Positions 10,246 to 20,365 of a DNA stretch of 64,000 nucleotides are shown here, piece after piece. Below the pieces are notes generated by a model. That model ran no database searches, was not told the DNA's origin, and saw nothing but the letters and a program-made list of their open reading frames with translations. Origin of the DNA: Cordylochernes scorpioides. Taxonomy: Eukaryota; Arthropoda; Arachnida; Pseudoscorpiones; Chernetidae. The stretch lies in contig CP092863.1 in assembly GCA_030710605.1 (NCBI GenBank), positions 114,572,014 to 114,636,013 on the forward strand. Reading direction: 5' to 3'. The position numbers were made by a program, and so were the translations under genes. Each line of letters starts with the position of its first letter. Position 1 is the first letter of the stretch.

Positions 10246-10269
10246 ATATATATATCTCGTATATGAAAA

Positions 10270-10410
10270 TTTTTCCAGAGAGGAGGATATCCATCAATAA
10301 AAATAAAGATCACCTCTCCCGTTAAAATAGACCTCAAAACTAGACACCATCTATTGACCGTCGCAGCAAACAAACGGCCTCGGGTCGGTGACAATGCCAC
10401 AACACCAGCT
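10270..10410 (+). repeat. RZ-B retrozyme-like fragment
   Basis: It matches the 5' part of the 47356 unit: CCTCTCCCGTTAAAATAGAC, CCATCTATTGACCGTCGC, CGGCCTCGGGTCGGTGACA. It is truncated before the hammerhead. Confidence 0.6.
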
Positions 10411-10471
10411 TTATATATATAATATTTATAAAGAATAACGCGTAATCTATATACAGTAAATACAAATATTA

Positions 10472-10780
10472 ATCACGAATGTTTCTTTTACAAATTTCTA
10501 CTGTCACTGCAATGATAAATATTGGGAAGGCTTGGCTCATCAGTTGATGAGCCCTTTCAACGGTTTCACCAATTTAATCTACCAGAACGCTTTATTATTA
10601 TCATTGTTGGATATCATTCAGCTTTTATATTCTACACTGAAGGGTGGAATTCTAATTATGGTGTTTAGCAAACTATGGACATAAGTTTCATTGCCACATA
10701 CATAAGCAGAATTGTCTAATACAGTATTAGAGCTCTTTAAAACGGTCTGGTAGATTAAATTGGCGAAATTTTGGTTCTAA
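10472..10780 (+). repeat. MITE-A copy with inverted partner
   Basis: Left arm: CGAATGTTTCTTTTACAAAT, GGCTTGGCTCATCAGTTG, CGGTTTCACCAATTTAATC. The right part returns inverted from ATACAGTATTAGAGCTC to GGTAGATTAAATTGGCG. Confidence 0.65.
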
Positions 10781-10794
10781 ACGATTAGACGCAA

Positions 10795-10960
10795 AGTCTG
10801 TGTGCCATCTATTGACCGTCTCTGCATTCTAGAAGACTCGAATCGGTGACACAACACCAGTTTTAGGAAATCCAGAACGTCCACCTGGAGATCAGAGTTT
10901 CGGATTATATGACTCTCGTCAGATCAGGATGGACTTTTCCAATCATGTAAATTAAACAAG
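10795..10960 (-). repeat. RZ-B copy with decayed hammerhead
   Basis: It contains GCCATCTATTGACCGTC and AATCGGTGACA as in the 47356 unit, followed on the minus strand by a hammerhead-like core. See the ribozyme relic entry. Confidence 0.6.
10884..10928 (-). ncRNA. Hammerhead ribozyme relic
   Basis: The minus strand reads CTGACGA, then a degraded stem II, then CCGAAACTCTG and ATC (allowed NUH triplet). The outer stem I pairs (CCTG/CAGG) remain, but the two base pairs next to the core and most of stem II are lost. It aligns with the canonical ribozyme at 47521-47564. Probably inactive. Confidence 0.5.
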
Positions 10961-11024
10961 GGATTCAGGAAGTTGTCCCATTTCGGAATAAAATGTGCTT
11001 AGTTGGCAAATAACGATTCTCCCT

Positions 11025-11560
11025 TTGGGCGTTCTAGATTTTCTATGGTCCCTGATTCTTACAAAAGTCCAACCCCACCAGTGAGTGCAAGTAAACAAAC
11101 GGGGATCTGGAAAAATTCTAAGTGCAAAATTCTAACTGCTTTCTATATATATAGAAATGGGGTTTACATAAGTAAAAGCAGTCGCCAACTACCCACCATG
11201 ATTATCATGGCCTGTACCACGTGTGTGTACTAGAGATAATAATAACAATAAGTGTAACATAATATAATTAAAAATGAACATACCATGACCGTTTGAATAT
11301 ACGCAGATTATGCAAATTTTACCGAGAATGATCTATAATGCCCACCATGATTATCATGGCCTGTACCACGTGTGTGTACTAGAGATGATAATAATAATAA
11401 CAGTAAGTGTAACATAATATAATTATAAATAAACATACCATAACCGTTTGAATATATGCAGATTATTCAAATTGTTATGCAAATTCTACCGAGATTAATC
11501 TATAATACCCACTATCCATCATGATTATCATGGCCTGTACAACGAGTACTTGGAATAAAT
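11025..11560 (+). repeat. 5'-truncated SINE with amplified tail
   Basis: A copy of the tRNA-derived SINE lacking its tRNA head (CAAAAGTCCAACCCCACCAG to ATGATTATCATGGCCTGTAC). Its 3' part, CCACCATGATTATCATGGCC plus flank, is then repeated three times from about 11196, 11341 and 11510 (units about 145-165 bp). Confidence 0.6.
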
Positions 11561-12400
11561 AAATAAAGAAAAATCACTTACCAGTTTGAAGATTTCCAAG
11601 ATATGCAAATCTTAGAAGAATAAGCTGTGGATAACGGACAGTTGAATCCTCGAAGGAGTTGAATGTTGCAGTTGACGGGTATCCACAAACTTGACCCTGT
11701 CAGCAAACAAGGATTTCAGAAATCGGTCTCAAATAGTCACAGCATTCAAATCAACTACAATCAGACTTAACAACCATTGTTGTATTGTTAAAGAAGATTG
11801 TGTCCAACACTTGAATTAATTATTTTTATCAATTCATCTCAGGTTTTATCGAAATTCACTTTGATTGTAATCAAAGATAAAAAACAATCCGTAAGCCCCC
11901 AATTCTGTTTATATAAACGAAAACAATGCATTTGCTAGGCTTTCGGAGGTGTCTCCTTTATCTGAAGCTTAGAAAAATTGCATAACACATGATAGCTATT
12001 ATAAAGGTTGAAAAAATATAGATCACAACTCATGTTCTATGTAAGAAATATAGATGGCCTCTAGTTTTGACGTTTATTTTGACGGGAGAGGCACCCTATG
12101 CTTTTATATAAATGTGAAGGAATAACACAAAATTTGCATAATTACTGATATTATATATATAGTAGTAATATTATTCAGCTAATATGTAAATATACCGATT
12201 GATAAAACTTGACGATTTAGGCCACTCCATCGAACCTCTACATTTTAAATAAAAGAAAGAAATCATTGTCTTTCATTATCTTAATATATTTTGCAAATTA
12301 TAGCTCAATTCATTAATATAAAATATCTCAACGTATGAATATGATATAAATTGAATTTCATATATATTATATATTATTGTATAATGCAATACTACGACGT
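11560..12400. other. Unassigned stretch
   Basis: No ORF of note. A short fragment at about 12050-12105 (TTTTGACGGGAGAGGCACCC) is from the RZ-B family. The rest is AT-rich with no feature I can support. Confidence 0.4.
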
Positions 12401-12439
12401 TTAACAGTTTTACCACAAGTAACAAGGTAAACAAGTACA

Positions 12440-12600
12440 CACAGGTAACAAGTTTTACCGCAAATGTTTCTTTGAACGAAAATTCGAAATTTATTTTAAG
12501 GAGAAATAACGACTATTTCTAACCTTAGGGATGAAGTATGAAAGGATGAATTGTGAAGAGTAATGATAAACGGAAAATAAAGTGTCCAGGGATGGGAATC
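12440..12600 (-). repeat. Left arm of tRNA-centred MITE
   Basis: It matches the left arm of the complete copy at 54185-54485: AAATGTTTCTTTGAACG, GGAGAAATAACGACTATTTC, GTGTCCAGGGATGGGAATC. It stops inside the T-arm of the tRNA-like centre. The right arm is absent. Confidence 0.6.
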
Positions 12601-12725
12601 ATATTGTATTATAATGCAATAATACCAGAATCCTCCATAGAAATGCAACAATTAAAACCCATAAGACTCATCCTTAAAACAATAGAAACCATCTTAAAAA
12701 AAACCTTTAATATATATTCTGAAAA

Positions 12726-13110
12726 AGGCATCTCCTTATCGTGCAACTGAAAGTTGCTGATGGCTTCCGCCATCTATCGGAATAAATATCAACTATTCTC
12801 GTTGATTTTTAATTATTCAAGATCGGCCAAATACCCATTCTTGATTAATCAAGAAAAGCTAACCACGGACGCGTTTCGGGCTGTTGGCCCTCATCAGCTT
12901 AGTGCAAGCTGTACCTAACGACCAAAAAAACTGGACATTCAGGCATCCTGAAAAATCATGAAACGGGTAGTTAGCAATAGTTGATATTTATTCCGATAGA
13001 TGGCGCAAGCCATCAGCAACTTTCATGTTGCAAGATAAGGAGATGCCTTTTTCATAATCTATGCACCTTATCCCAGTACAATATCACATTTGTACTATTT
13101 TTTCTATATA
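12726..13110 (-). repeat. RZ-A retrozyme-like repeat with inverted end
   Basis: A unit starts GGCATCTCCTTATCGTGCAA and runs through GCCATCTATCGG and a hammerhead (minus). It is followed at about 12985-13055 by an inverted partial copy of its own start (GATAGATGGCGCAAGCCATC). It therefore has terminal inverted repeats of about 75 bp, in contrast to the direct tandem at 41318-41745. Confidence 0.7.
12862..12905 (-). ncRNA. Hammerhead ribozyme (type I), weakened stem I
   Basis: On the minus strand: CTGATGA, stem II GGGC-CAACA-GCCC, GAAA, minimal stem III (AC-GC-GT), cleavage triplet GTC. The core is canonical. Stem I has changed on one side (ACTAAG instead of ACCACG), leaving a mismatch and a wobble, so cleavage in this copy is doubtful. 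Confidence 0.7.
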
Positions 13111-13437
13111 TGTAAATATAATATAATAGTCATTCCATTTTTCTATTTACAGAATTAATTAACCTGTTCATAGTTAATTATTTCAAATTTACTCAATTAT
13201 GTAAAGTCTTATGTCCTATATTTACATATATTCCTCTTTATAAATATGCTATATAACCTCTTTCTCTATTGACTTGTTTATATGTTTTTAGTTAGGTGGA
13301 GAAGAACTTGTCCGAAAGCTTTCTTTAATTAATATGAAGGAAAAAGAAAGAGTTGTGGTGTCTTATAATATTTTGCAATTTGTCGAAATCTACAATTCTG
13401 GAATATTGATGTACATTGTAAATATACCAATTTTTTT

Positions 13438-13745
13438 TACCAATTATTTTATTTCCAAAGCGCTATATCCCGCAAGGGATACTTGCGCCAAACAAGGAGA
13501 AAAGTTTATTTACATAAGTTATTTACATTATTCAACGCATGAAAACATTAGAGATCCAGATTTTGTAGAAAGTTTAGAATGTATTTACAAAATGAATTGA
13601 ACTTTAAATATGATTTTTTATCGGAAATCAAATCGTTAAGTTCACAAACAACTAGTTCATTCTATAATCTTGAAATGCTGGGCAATCGATCAGTAGATGT
13701 CTTGAGATTTGTTCCTCAATACCACAAAATTGTAAATATACTCTG
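13438..13745 (-). pseudogene. LINE ORF2 C-terminus and 3' tail
   Basis: The minus strand encodes the tail of a non-LTR reverse-transcriptase protein with the usual cysteine/histidine end motif (SRHLLIDCPAFQDYR). A 3' UTR follows, ending GCGCAAGTATCCCTTGCGGG, ATATAGCGC and AAATAAAATAATTG. The same end is found on the plus strand at 51895-52260. 5'-truncated as usual for LINEs. Confidence 0.65.
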
Positions 13746-13749
13746 AAAG

Positions 13750-14300
13750 GATTTATATGCTATATATACATCAATAGAAATACAACAAAATGGCTTATTT
13801 TGCCCTAAAACAAAAGTTTCACTGTTATCGTCAATACTTTGTTGAAAAGGCTTAGCAGACGAAAATTTTAAACGCGGCAGCAGATATTTAAAGAAGCAGC
13901 AGACGACCTACCCTCCCCCAATTACCCGGTAGAGATTATTGAAATGGCTAATTGGAAGCCAGTTATTGGCTCTTCCCTCATATCGTCTGCTCAGTTTAAT
14001 AATATCCTTGTGAATTTATTAATTTCCCTATTGGTCGACAGGTAGAGTAGTGGCAGGGTTGCCGAGTCTGTTTCTGAGCTTTATCTGTGAGTTCTAATAT
14101 TATTTTAAAAACATTGATTATTTTTATTTTGTTTATTATTTTAAATTATTTTTATATAAAAAGTATTTATGAATAAATCAAATCTTATTTTTAGAAAATA
14201 TTATTAAAAAGATTTATGGAAGATTGAAGTTGCCTGGTGGACATTTATTGTTCTTGATAAGGCACAATTTGGATTATAGATTATAAACACAAGGATATAA
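13750..14300. other. No gene seen
   Basis: Mixed AT-rich sequence with a slightly GC-richer block at 13860-14060. No ORF, RNA or repeat relationship that I can support. Confidence 0.4.
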
Positions 14301-14448
14301 GACCAAATCCAAATAAATAAATAGTGTGTGACGTTTCGGTACCAGTGTTGTTACCATCTTCAGACAAAAGTACCTTATTTATATATTTATAGACAACGCT
14401 GTTACCGAAACGTCACACACTATTTATTTATTTGGATTTGGTCTTATT
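14301..14448. repeat. Fold-back repeat with hammerhead-like arms
   Basis: Inverted arms of about 45 bp (CCAAATAAATAAATAGTGTG, TGACGTTTCGGTA and their complement). On the minus strand the left arm reads CTGAAGA, a GGTA/TACC stem, CGAAACGTC and ACACAC, like a hammerhead but with one extra base between core and stem II. See findings. Confidence 0.6.
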
Positions 14449-14591
14449 ACCTTGATTTATTGTTCTTGAAATCAGAAACACTTCGGTTAGTAGAGTTTGT
14501 ATTATTTTTTTAAGCTCTACTACTCGGCCTGATTATCCTTTGAGAGTAAAAAAAAAACGCAATAACTAAAAAATATATCGAATGAAGACAT

Positions 14592-14706
14592 TAAGACGCG
14601 AATGTTTCTTTTCACAAATAAATCAAGCTTCTACTGTCCTTACTGCGATGAAAAAATTATTGAGAGGGCTTGGCCCATCAATGGTTAATCCTCCCAGCGG
14701 TTTTAA
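14592..14706 (+). repeat. MITE-A left arm
   Basis: GACGCGAATGTTTCTTTTCA through GGCTTGGCCCATCAATGG to CCCAGCGG. It is truncated where an RZ-A fragment begins. Confidence 0.6.
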
Positions 14707-14900
14707 TTATTCCATATTTGGCCAAATACCGTTTCTTGAAACGAAACGCGTACGTGGTTAGCTTTTCTTGATTAATCAATAAAGGGTATTTGGCCAATTC
14801 TGGAATAATTAAAAATCGACGATTAGTTTGTATTTATTCCAATAGATGGCGCAAGCCATCAGCAACTTTCAGTTTCACAATCAGGAAATGTCTTTTTTTC
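14707..14900 (+). repeat. RZ-A fragment, inverted join
   Basis: It contains CGAAACGCGTACGTGGTTAG (3' half of the RZ-A hammerhead, here on the plus strand), the palindrome CTTGATTAATCAA, then GATGGCGCAAGCCATCAGCA. The CTGATGA half of the ribozyme is missing and replaced by inverted sequence. No complete ribozyme. Confidence 0.6.
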
Positions 14901-15239
14901 TTGAAGCAAGACTCAGCAAGGTGCAACTGACTCTGTTTCCTTAAAAAAAAAACGGACGACGGGCGACATCAAACACTTTTCACTTCCCTAAGTTTTCTCT
15001 CCACGAGTATATATAAAACAAACAAAAAAGACATAGATGTCAGAAGGACAAACCGTGTAGTTGGTGACTTCTGTACGTGGCTTCAGAAAAATCTGGGTTT
15101 ACTAAATAAATTATAATAATTAATTAATAAAAACATAGATGATTGTTTTAATTCAAAAAGAGAACGCGTCAAAAATAACTTTAAATTTCTTATATCTATA
15201 TTTCAAATGTGAAAAAAAATAGTACAAATATGATATTGT

Positions 15240-15310
15240 ACTGGGATAAGGTGTATAAATTATGAAAAAGGCATCTCCTTATCGTACAACTGAAAGTTGC
15301 TGATTGATTT
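15240..15310 (+). repeat. RZ-A unit boundary fragment
   Basis: GTACTGGGATAAGGTG through GGCATCTCCTTATCGTACAA, which is the junction sequence seen between tandem RZ-A units at 41640-41700. It ends after GTTGCTGAT. Confidence 0.5.
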
Positions 15311-15479
15311 TTTCATAAATTATATTTTATATGTTTTATTTTCTTATCACATTGTCACGTATAAAATTAATACAAAACAATAACGCGCCATCTATATATA
15401 ACGAATTAAGACTTTAAACTCGAATGTTTTCATAATTCCCATTATGTCCATAGTTTGCTTGAATACCATTTCTAAGATT

Positions 15480-15637
15480 CCATCCTTCAGTGTAGCATAT
15501 ATAAGCAGTACTCCGCCCTTTGCCGGTCCCAAGCCCAGATGAAAAAGGAGGAGGGGGAGCAGTAACAATCTCACTAAACAACCTGGGCTCAGCTGGCCCG
15601 GCTGATAGTTCCCTGTAAGGGCTCCTAATCCAGGGAT
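15480..15637. repeat. GC-rich dispersed repeat next to the gap
   Basis: CCGCCCTTTGCCGGTCCCAA and CAGCTGGCCCGGCTG recur at 35870-35965. CCCTGTAAGGGCTCC recurs inverted near 20215. It is cut by the assembly gap. LINE-derived origin suspected, not shown. Confidence 0.5.
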
Positions 15638-15737
15638 NNNNNNNNNNNNNNNNNNNNNNNNNNNNNNNNNNNNNNNNNNNNNNNNNNNNNNNNNNNNNNN
15701 NNNNNNNNNNNNNNNNNNNNNNNNNNNNNNNNNNNNN
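15638..15737. other. Assembly gap (100 N)
   Basis: Exactly 100 unknown bases, a conventional placeholder for a gap of unknown size. Features on the two sides should not be joined. Confidence 0.99.
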
Positions 15738-16240
15738 TATGCAAAAAATATATATATTTAAAGATAATGAAACAGACAACCGGAAAAAAAAACTAAAAAC
15801 TCGTCAAATTTTAAAGTAATAACAGGATATTGTATTTAAATAAATTAACGACAGAGATTGGTATAGAAAACACAATGTGTATTGTTAAATATTTCACAAA
15901 TCAAATAATAATAAAAATTTTTGTTTTAAACACACACAGTGGGATTATACGGTTTACAAAATCTCCAATAAGTGTCCCAACTCTAAACAATGGATTTTCT
16001 GAAGAGGTACAATCTACTATTGTGAATTTAAATCGACCGGTCACCCTGCCGGATATCTCCCTTAATGCCGATTTTAAGCGGGTATAGCTCCTTTTCATCG
16101 GAGCGCTCGAGAGTTACAATCGTAGAATATACTTGGCGTTTTAAAATTGTCAGTTGGGTTCAAGACGCATCAAACTACCGGGATTTAATATGTCAGATAT
16201 AAGTAATAACTATTGTATTGTTTTTTTCTACTTATATATA

Positions 16241-16540
16241 TAGTGGGGACGTGGATGGTCTAAACCGTTGGTTTTTCGACCGCTACGGCCAAGGTTCGAG
16301 TCCTGCATTGGACACCTTTTTTTCTGATTAAAAAAAAATGTTCCAATAGCCCCCGATTCTTACAAAAGTCCAACCCCAACAGCGAGTGCAAGTAACTAAA
16401 CGGGGCTCTGGTATATTTTTAAGTGTAAAGTCGAACTGCTTTTCACATGTGTAGACATGTGGTACACTTACAGTAAAAGCAGTCGCCTACTTCTACCCAC
16501 CATGATTATCATGGCCTGTACCACGTGTACTAGGGATAAG
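16241..16540 (+). mobile_element. tRNA-derived SINE
   Basis: About 300 bp. The head resembles a tRNA, with box B-like GGTTCGAGTCCTGC after GATGGTCTAAACCG. The body is CAAAAGTCCAACCCCAACAG, AACGGGGCTCTGG and GTCGAACTGCTTTTCACA. The 3' part is CCACCATGATTATCATGGCC, TGTACCACGTGTACTAGGGA. Other copies: 36162-36457, 47880-48080, 55395-55637 (plus); 40430-40630, 41125-41275 (minus); tails at 11025, 19600, 39300, 43390. Confidence 0.8.
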
Positions 16541-16740
16541 AAAGAAAAAAAAACATATATATATAGACTACAGTACTTAAAGTCTTGTGATGGTTTTCAA
16601 AATAAACTATTGAAATTTGCTTCTATAATTATAGATATTTCACATATATTTCATTTTCAGTTTGTGATAATGGTAGAAATATTTACATTTTATTTCAACT
16701 CAATCCTTAAATTACAAAAATAAAGTAGTTTTAAAAGTGG

Positions 16741-17025
16741 TGTTGGTGTATTGTCCACTCCATAGAAAAGAGAGGTGCCATTGCTCTGTTAGTCAGCCAC
16801 ATTTCACAGTTCACGGTTACCGTAGCGGCTCACGACACCGTACTACAGGGCAGTCCCTTACTTGTGCTGCTTCTCCCCACGTAGAGGAGGACTTCTGGGC
16901 AGGGTCTATTCAGATGTTGGTGTCTTGTCCACTCCATAGAGGTGCCATTGCCCCGTTAGTCAGCCACAGTTCCCTGTTACCGTAGCGGCTCACGACACCG
17001 TACTACAAGGCAGTCCCTTACTCGA
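16741..17025 (+). repeat. Tandem duplication, about 110-bp unit
   Basis: TTGTCCACTCCATAGA, GGTGCCATTGC, GTTAGTCAGCCACA, CGTAGCGGCTCACGACACCG and GGCAGTCCCTTACT appear in the same order twice (from about 16741 and 16915). A GC-rich spacer (CTTCTCCCCACGTAGAGGAG) lies between. Function unknown. Confidence 0.65.
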
Positions 17026-17091
17026 TCAATTTTAAAGTAAATATCATTATAAACATTAAATACGCATTTGCTATAGCACATTATTAAAATT

Positions 17092-17276
17092 TGTAACAAA
17101 TAAATTTACTGGCAATGTGTTTCTTTTAAATAATATCATTAAATATTATCTCTACAGACCTTTCTGCAATGATATGAGTTATTGAATGAGAGGTCTGTAA
17201 GGTGTGTAGAGATAATATTTGATGATATTATTTAAAAAGAAACACATTGCCAGTAAATTTATATGTTACAAATTTC
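17092..17276. repeat. Palindromic MITE (MITE-A subfamily 2)
   Basis: Near-perfect inverted arms of about 75 bp: AAATTTACTGGCAATGTGTT through ATATTATCTCTACAGACC and its complement. A longer version with the CTCATCAG centre occurs at 51390-51560. Confidence 0.7.
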
Positions 17277-17394
17277 ACCGATAGATGGCAATTAAATTTA
17301 TAAATTTAGTTTACTAATATATATTTGTTATGAAACCATATTTGCGGAAGAGCTTTACTCGATGCAATACCTTGAAATTATATGTATGTACTTC

Positions 17395-17620
17395 TACAGA
17401 CCTATAAGCTTATGTCCATAGATTCCCTAAACATCCCTAAGCTGTCTTCCATAGTAAATACAAGGTATACAAGAAAACCAATCCAATACAATAGTAGAGC
17501 GGTCTGGAGATTAATTTGTCGAAACCGCTGAGAGGGTTCACTACTGATGAGCCAAGCCTTCTCATTCATAACCTATATCATTGCAGTAAGGTGTGTAGAG
17601 ATAATATTTGATGATATTAT
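17395..17620 (-). repeat. MITE-A subfamily 2 copy
   Basis: TACAATAGTAGAGCGGTC, CGAAACCGCTGAGAGGGTTC, ACTGATGAGCCAAGCC, then GTGTAGAGATAATATTTG. Inverted relative to 51390-51560. Confidence 0.6.
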
Positions 17621-17749
17621 TTAAAATAAACACATTACCATTAAATATATATATATATATATTACAAATTTCAATGATAGATATAGCAATTAAATTTAGA
17701 AATAACACATTATACTTATTAATTAAATAATACAACAGGTTTATGGAGT

Positions 17750-17910
17750 TTTCTTTTTTATTAACGTAATTTCGAGCTTTCGGTCATTACACACCGCCCT
17801 TCTACAGGAGAGTATATAAAACGTTTAGTTCATTTGTTTTTATATGTACTCCCTTGTAAAAGGATAGAGTTGTCCGAAAGCTCGAGATTACGTTAACAAA
17901 AATGAAAAGA
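17750..17910. repeat. Fold-back repeat with CGAAAGCTC arms
   Basis: Inverted ends TTAACGTAATTTCGAGCTTT and its complement (AAAGCTCGAGATTACGTTAA). Inside the left arm: ACCGCCCTTCTACAGGAG. The arrangement parallels 43718-43908. Confidence 0.6.
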
Positions 17911-18049
17911 AATTCACATCTCCTGAAACCTTTAGTATTATTTAATTAATATCCAGAAGATTAAAATCAATTGACATGTTTATGCAAATTTTTAAAAAAA
18001 GCAGACGAAATTTTCAACAAACAAAATTATAGAACGACATTTGAAAATT

Positions 18050-18330
18050 ATCCCGCATGTGTTTCTTTTGAACGAAAAATCGAAATTTATTTTTAAGGAG
18101 AAATAATGACTATTTCTAACCTTAGGGATGAAGTATGAAAGAATGAATTGTGAAGAGTAATTCCCATCCCTGGACACTTATTTTTCCGTTCATCATTACT
18201 CTTCACAATTCATCCTTTCATACTTCATCCCTAAGGTTAGAAATAATCATTATTTCTCCTTAAAATAAATTTCGCTTTTTCGTTCAAAAGAAACACATGC
18301 GGGATAATTTTCAAATGTCGTTCTACAATC
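18050..18330. mobile_element. tRNA-centred MITE, centre mostly deleted
   Basis: Both arms (about 110 bp) are present as an inverted repeat around ATTCCCATCCCTGGACAC. That remnant is the T-arm and acceptor 3' strand of the tRNA-like centre complete at 54324-54397. Confidence 0.7.
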
Positions 18331-18539
18331 ATAAGCCGCATTATATTGTATTATAAACAAAATTATCTAAAATTATTGGTAAAAATATCATAGAATCAAA
18401 AATGGCTGAAACAATAGCTAATACTAACGAAACTTTTCTGATATTTTAACCACTTGGAATTTCATTATTTTCGTCTCTATTTTTACAATACACAATTCAT
18501 AAGCTATGGAATTTTTTTATAATATCAAAAGAAAATCGG

Positions 18540-18875
18540 GGCAACATATGATCCTAGCTGCTTCTGTGAAAAAGAAAACCTAAACTCAATACATTTATTG
18601 ATACAATGTCCAATCTTTCACAGCTACAGAAGTAATCATTTTATCCCATCGAAGAAATGTGCGAATTTGTATATAACAAAGACACCTATGTAAAATTCAA
18701 TAATTTTTGTAAATTCATTTTAGATTTTATCTTCTGTTTGAGAAAACCAACCTTTCAGTTTTAATTATGTTTTTAGTCTTGTTTATTGAATTGTATATAA
18801 GTTGCTAAAATGTATTTAGGTGCAAGTATCACAAGCTGGGATATCGCATCCGATATGTCAAATAAAAAAAAAAGA
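18540..18875 (+). pseudogene. LINE ORF2 C-terminal end, diverged
   Basis: It encodes a tail motif (HLLIQCPIFHSYR) like the LINE ends at 13438 and 51895. The 3' UTR has GTGCAAGTATCACAAGCTGG and GATATCGCATCCG, then A-rich sequence. Stops interrupt it. Confidence 0.5.
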
Positions 18876-19261
18876 AAAACAAGCAAAATTTTCTTTAAAA
18901 TTAAGATTTTATATAAAATATTGCCCATCAATCTATTTCTATGAAACCTAATGAACGTTCAAATTATACTTATTTAGCTAACACGTTTATAAATTTTAAA
19001 AAGAGGAAGGTATTGTAAAAATTTACCTTTACGCTTCTGTTAAAACTTTAATCTTCCATATGAACCTTCAATATCACTAAAAACTCTATAGAGTAACTTT
19101 AAATCATCTTTTATATTCTTTGGAATAGAGAAAAATAAAAATTCTTGAGAAAATGGCTGAAAACCTTATTTGCATATTAGAAAGCATGTAGCTTATGCAA
19201 ATCACGTGACGTCATGAGTAATGCCATCTATGAACAGATTTAAGAACTATTCAACTAAAGT

Positions 19262-19600
19262 ACACTCATAGACAAAACTTAGGAAGTTGTACCTTTTAGC
19301 ATGTATAAGGGATTGAGACAATAACTCTGAAAGATACACTCATGGACAAAACCTAAGGAAGTTGTACCTTTTAGCATGTATATCGGGATTGAGACAATAA
19401 CTCTGAAAGATACACTCATGGACAAAACTTAAGGAAGTTGAACCTTTTAGCATGTATATCGGGATTCAGACAATAAATCTGAAAGATATTACAGTGACCT
19501 TTATTAAAGACACACGAGATAACGGTGTGAACAGCCTCTATCCTTAAAAAAAAATTAAAACAGACGACCGGCGATATCAAAAACTTTCAAACACTACCCA
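19262..19600 (+). repeat. MITE-3 with triplicated 5' end
   Basis: The 5' segment CACTCATGGACAAAACCTAA, GTTGTACCTTTTAGCATG, GAGACAATAACTCTGAAAGA occurs three times in tandem (starts about 19263, 19337, 19413). The MITE body (TGACCTTTATTAAAGACAC to CGACCGGCGATATCAAA) then follows once. A complete single copy is at 59440-59658. Confidence 0.7.
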
Positions 19601-19999
19601 CCATGAATTATCATGGCCTCTACCACGTGTACTAGGGACAATTATATAAGAAAAAAACCTAATTTTAACACCTCTCAATAACGATTACTCAAGAATAAAT
19701 ACCTTTTTCCAATTTTTTTTTTAAATAAATAATTTTAAAAAATTGAATAGAATTTCTGATTTTGGGAATAATTATTGATAAAGTTGGAATACATTTTTTA
19801 CATAGCAAAGTTACCAAATTCCTTCCATTTTCAAAAATTATTTGACAGCTCGTGTCAAAAGGAATTTGCATATATTTTAAATTTACATATTTACATATTC
19901 TAAATAAGGAAGGTATGTTATATATTGTTCGGTACGATATCAGTGATTCCCTTAGTCTTCCTTCTTCTTCTTTCTTATCTCCACTCAATCATATTAGGG

Positions 20000-20232
20000 T
20001 ATCAAGTTGTGACCCGTGATGGTGTCTGTTTGATAACCATCATGACCGGGTGAAGTAGAATGCGTCTGCCTTTGTCATTAAGACTGGGAGCACTACTCAG
20101 TGGCAGGCCGACTTAGCTCCAAAAGAAATGGCCGCCTCTGAAATGAGGAACAGATGCCATGTACAGCCGCTCCTAACATGGAGTACAAATGCTGCTCATC
20201 CTGTATCCCTGGAGCCCTTACAGGGTATTAGA
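20000..20232 (+). repeat. GC-rich repeat segment
   Basis: GC-rich relative to flanks. It ends ATCCCTGGAGCCCTTACAGG, shared inverted with 15580-15637. It holds part of a 101-residue ORF with no recognisable domain. Probably a retroelement 3' region. Confidence 0.4.
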
Positions 20233-20365
20233 TGCAAACTTAAGAATTACAAGTTAACAATCGAATTATATGATGATAAATTATATGTTATGATATATAC
20301 AATATATCGCAGAATCTGTGGATTTAATAATATTATTATATTAATATATTATATATTATATTATA

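Noticed and set aside
11196-11560. Regularly spaced repeats as a CRISPR-like array
   Set aside because: Three long diverged SINE-tail units in a eukaryotic context, without short identical repeats or unique spacers.
15570-15760. ORF spanning the N run
   Set aside because: The N block is an assembly gap of unknown size, so the translation across it has no meaning.
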